In this document: piece after piece, positions 56,476 to 64,000 of the stretch
Layout of the letters: every line of letters starts with the position of its first letter
Position numbering within the stretch: position 1 is the stretch's first letter
Assembly: GCF_002127325.2 (NCBI RefSeq)
Contig: NC_035448.2
Coordinates: forward strand, 11,299,408 to 11,363,407
Origin: Helianthus annuus
Taxonomy: Eukaryota; Streptophyta; Magnoliopsida; Asterales; Asteraceae
Direction: 5' to 3'
DNA: 64,000 bases
The notes under the pieces: generated by a model
The model's input: only the letters and a program-made list of their open reading frames with translations
Told to the model about the DNA's origin: nothing
Database searches by the model: none
Program-made: the position numbers and the translations under genes

Positions 56476-56842
56476 TCCATTTGTTTTACAATCTATTTTC
56501 AAATGTGTGTATATCAATACTAGCTTAAGAACCCGTAAACTTCGCGGGTTGGTAAAAGAAAATATCTTCATTATCACCATTGACATAAATATTATGATTT
56601 TATACACGTTAAAACACAAACCAATATATTAGATTATGTCGTTTGAAATACAAAACCTTCTACATACAGTGTTAGTAAACCAACAGCATTATCTAACGGA
56701 CGGAATCTCTGAGTTGGTCCACTTAGTTCACAAATTCTCCTACATAGTAATAGTAATTTCCCATTACACGAAATAGAAAAAAAAAGATAAAAAGAGAAAG
56801 AAAGAAAAAGGTTCATATGAAGTTAGCGTTATCTACACTCAC

Positions 56843-57230
56843 ACATCAGTTAAGTTCAGAAAGAAAATGGATGAAGGAATCGGTCCCGAAAGCCCCGTCC
56901 CAATTAGTTCTCTTCAAAAATGACAATACAAAAAAAGTGAACGGAAATAAATATACAGCACAAGTGCATATGATTTACAAACTGAACTTACAGTTCATTG
57001 AGCTGTCTCCAATTCTCTATGAAATTAGGTATATGGACCCACTGAGATTGTTGTCACTTATCCTGCTGTAAAATAAAAAAAAACAGTTAACTTACACCTC
57101 AAACATCAATGAAACAAAAAAAATCATTAACTTTCAATAGCAATGTGAAAATGTTTACAAATCTTTCAAATTGCTCAATTCAGCAAGGGATGATGGCAAC
57201 GTTTCCGTCAACCGGTTTGAGGACAAAATC
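56843..57230 (-). pseudogene. LRR receptor-like kinase fragment (LRR VIII-2 type), three exons
   Basis: Exon 57230-57159 is exactly 72 nt between AG and GT and reads ILSSNRLTETLPSSLAELSN plus LKDL. Exon 57062-56992 (71 nt) reads ISDNNLSGSI then, after a 2-nt shift, PNFIENWRQLNEL. The third piece, to a GTGAGT donor at 56842, reads GTGLSGPIPSSIFFLNLTDV. Plant LRR-RLKs of this subfamily have one 24-residue repeat per 72-nt exon in just this order. The frame change in the second exon and the absence of other domains show a captured fragment. Confidence 0.75.
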
Positions 57231-57594
57231 CTGGAGTCATTTTATATACCAATCAATAATTTTATATATTAAATAATGAAAAAAATTACATTTTTAAGAA
57301 CCTTATTTATTATAGCCAGAGACCCTTTCTAACAGATTTCTATAATATCCATAGCCTAACTCAACTACAAACTACTCTATAATTGTTTCAAATAGAGTCA
57401 CAATATAAAGTACTCTACTAACAACAATTTGGGGTGACAAATTAAAAAGTGATTGCAAATAGTAAATTAAAACACTTTACTATCAATCGGCATTAACCTA
57501 ACCTTTTTCAAAAATTCATTGGAACCGATGCAATCCGTTCATCATATATCGATATATCATTTCTGTAAAAATATATCACAATATTTCCATAAAA

Positions 57595-57802
57595 ATATGC
57601 AACTACAAAGATGGAAGAGTCGAGTCCATAAGTTGATTAGAGAAAAAGCCATGGACAAAAACCATGATAAGAAAGCAAATATGGTCGAAATAAAATACCG
57701 GCTGCAGATCTTCGGAAGGCAGACCGCCCCATCAGTAGTTAGCAACACATCCACAACGGGTACAATAGAAGAGGCTGCACCGAGTCTGAGTGTCGACAAC
57801 AG
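57595..57802 (-). pseudogene. Exon of an unidentified multi-pass membrane protein
   Basis: After an acceptor CAACAG (AG at 57804-57803) the frame reads LLSTLRLGAASSIVPVVDVL, then AVCLPKICSRYFISTIFAFL and SWFLSMAFSLINLW. This gives two hydrophobic segments with a Cys-containing loop. It recalls MARVEL/CASP-like membrane proteins, but I cannot name the family with confidence. Confidence 0.4.
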
Positions 57803-57889
57803 CTGTTGCTTCCAGAGACAAAACCATGAGTAGGCAATTGTGATAAAGAAATAAAAATGCTTAAAACAGCTGAAATAACAAAAACTTAC

Positions 57890-57945
57890 CCAGGTCCATT
57901 GTTGGTTTAAATCCCCACTCACGGCTATCAGCAGGTATCAATTAG
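57890..57945 (-). pseudogene. Exon-like piece, unidentified
   Basis: Ends at a GTAAGT donor (57889). One frame reads IPADSREWGFKPTMDL. Family not recognised. Confidence 0.3.
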
Positions 57946-57972
57946 GATATGGGAATGTTTCTAAAAAAATAC

Positions 57973-58037
57973 CTCATTGTTGTACTTTCCATTATAGCCT
58001 CCAAAAGCAACCCAAAACTGATCGGCGTCGATGAATG
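57973..58037 (-). pseudogene. Kelch-repeat gene fragment
   Basis: 65-nt exon with acceptor CATCAG and donor GTATTT reads FIDADQFWVAFGGYNGKYNN plus E. The FGGYNGKYNNE phrase is typical of kelch repeats in plant acyl-CoA-binding kelch proteins. A single repeat is present. Confidence 0.5.
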
Positions 58038-58177
58038 CTGATGACACAGAGATCCCTTTGTTTCATATTAAAAAAGAAAACTATAAACATCAGTATCATA
58101 ATTTATAAAAGAATACATTAAATGACAAAGAAAACATTTACATCTTTTAATAGATCACTCTTTCAAATAATGGTTAC

Positions 58178-58266
58178 CTTGCTGGCAAGTGGTTGTCTTC
58201 CCTTTACGTTCGTCAAAACCGAGATAAGAAGCTTGTGCATATCCATCACCAATGTCTCTAAAGCAC
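58178..58266 (-). pseudogene. Exon-like piece, unidentified
   Basis: 89 nt between TTGCAG and GTAACC. Two frames are open: CFRDIGDGYAQASYLGFDER and ALETLVMDMHKLLISVLTNV. Family not recognised. Confidence 0.35.
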
Positions 58267-58654
58267 CTGCAACAGGTTGTATAAACACAACTTATTATCA
58301 TATTCATAATAGGCAAGGTGTTCTAGCTTATTTGATGTATTTGAATTTACACACCTATACTAGCCCGTGTCCGTTTTTTCACCAGATAGACTGATATGAC
58401 AGCGATATGACCAATACGGCCGGTATCACTTTTTTATCACCCACCAATATGACTTGTTTATGTAACCATATGGCTCGTATCACTTATTATGTCCGATCCA
58501 TACCGCTAGCATCGGTTGTGGGGCCTACCTGCGCCATTCGTATATATCTGAAGTCTGAACATGAAACTTTATAGCTAAAGAAAACAGACCTTAACCCATA
58601 GTTCCCAAAAAGTGTTAAATTACGTGTGTGCCCATACAATTTATGTTTAACTAC

Positions 58655-58881
58655 CTGCGCCATTCAGACCAGCGAATCGTATACAGCATTATCACCATGT
58701 GGATGAAACTTACCTAGGACCTGAAGAAGACAAAATAGTCCAGGTGTAAATTTACAATGTGAAAACAGAATACAACGACTGAATAACAAAGAGCAAATAG
58801 TCTGGTGATAACCTCTCCAACAACTCTAGCGCATTTCTTATGAGGTTTACGTGAAGAAAGGCCAATTAATGCAATGCGTAT
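58655..58881 (-). pseudogene. DNA gyrase subunit A (organellar) gene fragment, two exons
   Basis: Exon 58881-58813 (69 nt; acceptor TTGCAG, donor GTTATC) reads GLSSRKPHKKCARVVGE at its end. Exon 58720-58655 (66 nt; acceptor TTCTTCAG, donor GTAGTT) reads VLGKFHPHGDNAVYDSLV, stop, MAQ. Together they match the conserved N-terminal segment of GyrA just before the catalytic tyrosine region. The stop is TGA where Arg (CGA) is expected. Plant gyrase A is nuclear-encoded and acts in plastids and mitochondria; this is a dead captured fragment. Confidence 0.8.
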
Positions 58882-59084
58882 CTGCAATTATATTGAAAAA
58901 GATATTAACTTGTCGCATCGTTAATAACATAAACCAACATATCAATGCAATTGCAGATCAAACAGATTCACAAAAAGATGTAAACCTAATAGTTATTATT
59001 CAAGAGTCATAGGAATATTAATTAGATAGGATTAGATATTTAGATTGCTTGAGTTATAAGCTTCTAGCTCTGTTGTTAAGGCTC

Positions 59085-59315
59085 GCCTAGGCGTGAGCCT
59101 AGGACCAACGCAACCTTCTCGCTTCGCTTCAAAAGCCCCATTTTCAGACCATAAAGCGCATTTTTCAGGCCAAGTTCCGGCCAAAAATCGTCTGAACAGT
59201 CTTCAACAGGTCCGACACCATTATACCCGTCCTAAACAATCCTGAAATCAACCTAAAACTGTCTTTTTTATACTATACACCTCGCTTATAAAAGCCTTCA
59301 TTTTTTAAGTGCCTT
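59085..59315. repeat. MITE-like repeat with CCTAGGCG words
   Basis: Begins GGCTCGCCTAGGCGTGAGCC and continues with CTTCGCTTCAAAAGCC-like words to about 59315. Probably a decayed hAT-like MITE. Borders unclear. Confidence 0.35.
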
Positions 59316-59459
59316 TCCGCCTTCAAACAATATCCACATATTATTCTCCAGCATCCCTTTCCCTAAACTGTTCTTCCACCTGAACGTCCAATTCATTCAA
59401 CAATCATCAGTAGTCAATATCAATCAACAAATGCAGAGTACTAACTACAAAACACTTAC

Positions 59460-59600
59460 ATTTTCAGTCTGTACAGAAGAAACCATGTTACAAGTCGCTG
59501 CAGCCTCCTTTCTGACCGCGCTACCGATGAAACTGTGCAGCTTCCACATCATCTCGTTATTAAGAACCGCAAGATCAAGCTCAATTTCATCCGTTGGTTG
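59460..59600 (-). pseudogene. Possible NET-domain (GTE bromodomain family) exon fragment
   Basis: Ending at a GTAAGT donor (59459), the frame reads QPTDEIELDLAVLNNEMMWK then LHSFIGSAVRKEAA. DEIELDxxxLxNE and WxLxxF match the NET domain of plant GTE proteins. The match is short, so the call is tentative. Confidence 0.45.
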
Positions 59601-59626
59601 TTTTCACATTTTTGCTAGTTGGATAT

Positions 59627-59890
59627 TGCATTAACCGGGTATTACTTTAACTGGTTTGGTTATTCACTTCAACCTGTTCGGTTAATAACCAGTTATTTTC
59701 AAAAAAAATCACGATTAACCAGTACATCAGTTAAAAACAAGTTAAAAATAACCAGTTAGTTCTAAAAGGTCCATAACCAATTACTGACCTACGGTTAAAA
59801 ACATCCACTAATCGGTTACTCCTCGATCAACTATTAACCCGTTACAGTTTCAGTTAATAACCAGTTATTTTGTGCACCTCTACCTAAACA
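59627..59890. repeat. hAT-like MITE with AACCAGTTATT words
   Basis: Many AACCAGTTATT, TAACTGG and GGTTAATAACC words; the right end TTGTGCACCTCTA looks like an hAT-MITE terminus. The left end is not clear. Confidence 0.45.
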
Positions 59891-59906
59891 TTATAAATCA
59901 AAAAAC

Positions 59907-60385
59907 TGTTAATGCACGGATGTCTGTTAACTTCGTCTTTATAGAGTCTTGTATTGTACTAGATAGATCAGGGCACGGAAAACGAGAAATCATGATTTAG
60001 GTAATTCCGCACGAAATTGTAATTTCGCACGAAATTGTAATTCCGCTTGGAATTATAATTTCGCATGAAATGTTAATATCGCATGAAACATAATCTCGTG
60101 TGAGTTAATTCCGCATGAAATTAAGTTTCGTGTGTGTCAGTTCATGCAGAATTAGCTGTCTATAAATAGTGTTGTGCTTGTGTCATTTCATACGGAATTA
60201 CAGTGTGTGTTTTGAGAGCCGAGGTGCTGCCGGATTGTTATCTGATTTGTAAAAGCTCAGGAAATCAATATAAGAACAAAATTAAAGGAGAACAAGCTGT
60301 TTTACGTCATTTACATTGATTCCGCCTTTGTATTTGATGATGAACTACTCAGATTGACTCGTTAGGGCCACACGACGATCCAACA
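59907..60385 (+). repeat. 5' LTR of element D
   Basis: Starts TGTTAATGCACGG and ends GATCCAACA. It is distantly similar to the LTR of C (CTTCGTCTT, GAGTCTTGTAT, AGATCAGGGC, AAACGAGA). An array of TTTCGCACGAAA-like hairpins lies at 59995-60150. Confidence 0.82.
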
Positions 60386-60387
60386 AG

Positions 60388-60400
60388 TGGTATCAGAGCT
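60388..60400 (+). other. Primer binding site of element D
   Basis: TGGTATCAGAGCT two bases after the LTR end, as in element C. Confidence 0.85.
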
Positions 60401-60594
60401 CAGGACGAGGAGTTCATACCAATTCAGCTTGATTTCATCGGATTCTCTCACTTCTACTCATTCTTTTCTGATTTGAACTAAATTTAACGGTTGAAATGGC
60501 TTAAAACTCACATATATCACGTAAAACATAGTTTTAACTAATCCTTGAGAGTTTTGGACCTTAATTCGAACAAATTTCGATAAAAACTGATAAT

Positions 60595-60925
60595 TCCGTT
60601 TGAAAAGATTTTCGGACTTGCTGACATCATCATATTAATTCCGCACGGGATAACACATTTGGACATAATTTCGCTTGAAAGTTGTTGTTCTGTTCACACG
60701 AGATTTAATATCGTTTGAAACATTCAAACGAAATTACTAATTTCGCACCAAGTGACTTAATTTCGTTTGAGATTGATCTAATTCCGTGTGGAATTAGACA
60801 TCATTTGGTAATTTCGTGTGAAAGCTTAATATCGTGTGAAAGGATCTTGATCTTAATTTTGCTCGAGTTGTGATTTCGTTTGAAATCATAATTTAGCTTG
60901 TATTGATTTCGTTTGAAGCTGTTTT
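60595..60925 (+). repeat. Leader array of TTCCGCACGG/TTTCGTTTGAAA words in element D
   Basis: About a dozen variants (TTTCGCTTGAAA, TTTCGTTTGAGA, TTCCGTGTGGAA, TTTCGTGTGAAA) in the same position as the array of element C, upstream of gag. Confidence 0.75.
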
Positions 60926-60977
60926 TTAAAACCAAAAATTTTCTAAGTGTTTGTTGACTGTTTCAGGTACTTGAAAG

Positions 60978-62359
60978 ATGGATGATTTCATGAATCCATT
61001 TAGTGACGTGTTTGCATTTACCAGTGGTTCGGGAGATGGTACATCAAGTAACACGAATGAAACTACATCAACACCGAGTGCGAAGAAAATTCTTCAGGAT
61101 GCTATGAGTGTAGACAGTGCGTATGGAACATACAACAAGCCGCCCAAGTTGATGGCTATAGAAGATTACAACCGGTGGGCTACAAGATTCGAAGAATGGC
61201 TTAAAGCATTTGCGTATCCCAGTTGGAGAAGTTTGAAAAATGGATTTGATATGGGAAGAGATGATTATGAGAACTTAGAGGAAGATCAGATTGAAAAATA
61301 CGTTGCTAAACAGAAGTGTATTGCCCTACTTCACCAATCTGTTCGAGATGACATTATCGCTTTGATCGAATACAAAGATTCGAAAGACCTTTGGGATAAA
61401 TTAAAAAAAATGTATTGGTAGTGCTGAAATAGGGAAGAACAAAAAGAAATTGTTACGAAAAGAGTTTGATTTGTTTGGTTGTCTAAAGAACGAATCTGTT
61501 TCCAAGATGATCGAAAGATTTGGGCATCTGAAGATGGAGCTTGCTAGACATGATATCATTTATTCTCAAGAAGAGCTGGTAGACAAATTGTTTGATGCAT
61601 TACCGAATGAGCAAGACTGGCAATATTTTGCATTGATGCTGAAGAATACGATAAAGCCGGCTGATATGAAGGTTGATCTGCTTATAGAAAGACTGGAAAG
61701 CCATGAATTGGAGATCAAAAAATCCAGTAAAGTCAACAACTCATCTTATCAGCAGAATGTGGAGCTGTATTACAGAGGCAGTATGATCCCAAAGACTGCA
61801 TCTCCAAAGACAGCTTTTTCAGCAGAAAGCTCAAACACAATGAATCAAGAAACTCCTAGCAGTGGCTATCATGGTGGTTCTTCGTCAAGTACTTCAAATC
61901 AATCTGCATCAAAGAATCTATTTCAATGAAACATTGCTGTGGATTTGAAAAATGGTCAGAATTTCAGTGAAGAATCTGCAAAGCAACAGATGGTGTTTTT
62001 GGCGTCTGTGATGGAATCGTACGAAAGTCTCGTTGCAAGAAAGATAGGCAACACCAACCTAACAAAGGAAGATTACGATCAGATCGACCCTGAAGAGATG
62101 GAGTTGATCGATATAAGGTGGTGTATGGCAAGTGCAATGAGAAGAGCGTAGCGATTCATGGAGATTACTGGAAGACAGTCTATTGGTGGACCTTCTACCA
62201 AGTTAGGCTTTGACAAGTCAAAAGTGACATGTTTCAAGTGTAAACAGAAAGGTCACTTTAAGCGTGAGTGCAGAAATGCTTACACTGATGATACTGCAAA
62301 TCCTTTTCGAGAGGATTATTACAAAAGAGCGATTTATCATCAGAATAAAGCAGAACCTC
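60978..62359 (+). pseudogene. gag: Gag of element D, broken
   Basis: MDDFMNPFSDVFAF..., a UBN2-type Copia gag (YNRWATRFEEWLKAF, LLRKEFDLFGCLKNES) and a zinc knuckle CFKCKQKGHFKREC. Breaks: a frameshift near 61412-61420, TGA at 61927-61929 where element C has a Cys codon (CNI), and TAG at 62149-62151 where C has Glu. Frames on both sides align with C throughout (for example LTKEDYDQIDPEEMELIDI). The gene is cut at 62359 by LTR E. Confidence 0.88.
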
Positions 62360-64000
62360 TGTAACACCTCGAAATTTTGTGTCCAATAATGTATTGACAC
62401 GTGTCTTGAGTTTACACGTGGCATGTAATATTAAATAAAGGACTAAAGTTGACAAACATTGAAAGTATGTAAATTCGAGGGTTATAAATGTCAAACAGGG
62501 GTAAGTATACTGTATAGTAACCCTAAACGATGCTCGTACCTTCAAACGAATAAATCATGGATCGTACGGAAGCGAAACGCGGAAGAAAGTGAGAGATTAC
62601 AAGTTGCGGGGGTTAACTGTGTCAACATGTTTAGTTATACCTCTGAGTGACCCTTTGACGTACCCGAGGCTTTGTAACAGTAGAATACGCTCACTAGAAT
62701 GTACTATATGAATTCCGCGAAGTTCCGTTTTAAAACGAGAAAGATATGATCAAATTCGTACGAGAAGGGTTAAAAGCGTCAACAATGAAAGTTAAGGCTT
62801 TCCAGATAACTAACAAACTAACCGGGGACTTAACAATGCGGGTAAATAACACGAGGCCCTTAGTTGTAAATAATCAAGGGCCAAATCGCAAAGTTACCCC
62901 TTCAAACCCGAAAGGTCAGGTTATTAATTACCAAAGATTTCGTTATTAATTGCAAAGATTTCGCAATGATTATAAAAGATTTAGAAATCTTGAAAATCTA
63001 ACCTAACGCGGGCCGCGTAAGAGATATGGTTAAGTTAACGCGGGCCGCGAGCCATCTGTTTATACGCGTCCTGATATTAGAACTCAGGCGACCCGCGACC
63101 AAGATACATGAAACTTTAACGCGGGCCGCGTGGGACACACAGATGCAGAATGTAAGGGCAGATTCAATGATTTGGCTTCAAAACGAAATTGTGAACAATC
63201 AATGAAGCATGGGTGCCCCCTACTCGACCCATAACACTCTAGGCCACCTGCCCATCATCCATACTCACTTGTAGACTGAGTTGTAAGGATCTTAAAGCAA
63301 TTCTTGCACTATAAATAGGCATACATGGTTCACAATTGAAACACACCTCAAAACACATTCTCTGATCATTTTTGAAGCTCCCAAGTGTTCTTCTCTAGTT
63401 CTAAGTCTTACATCAAGTCTCTGTAAGTATGCCAAACCTTATATGGCTTTGTTTTTGCTTAGTTTAGCCTAAAAGTCAATCCGTCGTAACTAACGATTGA
63501 CTTTGCGATAAATCACGAATGGTCCAGTGAATTCTCGAATCAAAAGTAGTTATGTGTTGGTATTCATGTGGGTAATAAACCTCTAAAAGGGTTCCCCTGA
63601 TCACCACTCTAACTAATTCAAATGGCGAGTCAAACGTGCACTTAAAAAGTCAACAGAAAGCCATTTTGCGATTTTGTACATAATCTGTAATGTATATGCT
63701 ATGAAACCTGTTTTGATGATCATAAAACATGATAATAAGTATATAAACTCGTCTAAGCATGTTTGATCCGACCGTTTGCTATATTGACCCGGTTCGGAGC
63801 CGAATGTCGCAAAAGTTTGACTTTTGCTTTGACTTCAGTTCTGACCCGTTTTAGTGCAATGTAGATATGCCTTAGGACTCTCTTAGGACCAGGTCACGTG
63901 ACGGTATCACCCTCTGTGACCGGCTCGTTGTTTGTCCGAGTCTTTTACGCATTTCCGTTAATTACTTAAAAGTTGACCGTAACGCCCTTTTTAAAATAAA
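62360..64000 (+). mobile_element. Ty3/gypsy-type LTR E, partial at window end
   Basis: Starts TGTAACACCTCGAAATTTTG inside the gag of element D and runs to the window end without a visible LTR end or PBS. It holds three AACGCGGGCCGCG copies and one variant (about 63005-63130) and a TATA box TATAAATA at 63310. No gene inside; open frames at 62459-62949 look accidental. Confidence 0.65.
63005..63317 (+). promoter_or_regulatory. CGCGGGCCGCG motifs and TATA box in LTR E
   Basis: AACGCGGGCCGCG at about 63005, 63038 and 63119, with GACCCGCGACC at about 63090, then ACTATAAATAGG at 63309. The same motif and order occur in LTR F, which is otherwise only distantly similar. Confidence 0.5.

Larger units (their letters stand above)
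56520..59610 (-). mobile_element. Helitron-like block with fragments of several genes, minus strand
   Basis: The minus strand ends in hairpin AACCCG-...-CGGGTT (56550-56530), CTTAAG and CTAG (56523-56520) before host T, a Helitron 3' terminus. Upstream to about 59.6 kb lie at least six exon-like pieces with splice-site borders, all on the minus strand and matching unrelated gene families (listed separately). The 5' terminus was not found; a hAT-like repeat and LTR element D follow, so the left border given is only the last captured exon. The capture-type organisation is the main evidence. Confidence 0.6.
59907..62359 (+). mobile_element. Copia-type gag element D, truncated by LTR E and the window end
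   Basis: The 5' LTR, PBS, leader and gag region are homologous in layout to element C. It is interrupted at 62360 by LTR E; the rest lies beyond the window. Whether it has pol is unknown. Confidence 0.8.

Noticed and set aside
62459..62949. Short frames in LTR E
   Set aside because: They lie inside an LTR and lack any domain.

Overview
The window is nuclear DNA of a dicot plant. The families and textures of the repeats (long-LTR Tekay-type Ty3/gypsy elements, UBN2-type Copia gag, tRNA-derived SINEs, many Helitron ends) point most to Asteraceae; that placement is inference, not a database result. Only two genes look like normal host genes. One is a minus-strand F-box gene of the FBXO7/SKIP22 type (429..1940, with a probable 5'UTR intron reaching about 3189). 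The other is a minus-strand F-box/LRR/FBD gene with four exons (5754..7842). Nearly everything else is transposable elements, many nested, and many of their borders can be fixed by exact target-site duplications (TSDs).

Layout. 1-197: 3' end of a Helitron. 0.4-3.2 kb: FBXO7-like gene. 3.6-5.7 kb: a foldback repeat, a 600-bp solo LTR (TSD TTACA), two SINEs. 5.75-7.84 kb: F-box/FBD gene with a 648-bp hAT-type element in intron 1 (TSD ATGAGAAC). 9.2-28.6 kb: a three-level nest in which a SINE is split by Tekay element A (9318-28483, TSD GAAAC), which is itself split by the younger Tekay element B (13642-23179, TSD AAAAG). B keeps a full gag-pol frame with a small spliced first gag exon, but its protease motif reads D-L-G. 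29.4-36.8 kb: a short tandem array interrupted by Helitrons, including a Helitron inside a Helitron; the inner one carries pieces of a protein disulfide isomerase gene and a Raf-like kinase gene. 36.8-40.0 kb: MULE-type elements with 9-bp TSDs, one containing several others.

42.0-44.6 kb: a Helitron end and an 819-bp hAT-like element. 44.6-53.1 kb: a solo gypsy LTR (TSD GGTGG) split by a 7.2-kb Copia-type element (C, TSD GTTTT) that encodes only Gag and has no recognisable pol. 53.5-55.0 kb: a MULE with long inverted repeats, containing a Harbinger-type MITE. 55.4-56.2 kb: two SINEs with long TSDs. 56.5-59.6 kb: a minus-strand block ending in a Helitron 3' terminus, holding exon-sized pieces of several unrelated genes in one orientation (LRR receptor kinase, kelch protein, DNA gyrase A, probably a NET-domain protein, plus unidentified exons). 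59.9-62.36 kb: a second gag element (D) related to C, broken by a frameshift and two stops, then interrupted by a gypsy LTR (E) that runs off the window.

The most interesting signals are the multi-gene captures in Helitrons, the gag-only Copia family whose LTRs and leaders carry arrays of small covarying hairpins, the conserved spliced gag exon in the Tekay elements, and covarying palindromes before the Tekay 3' LTRs. All divergence counts and alignments were made by eye.
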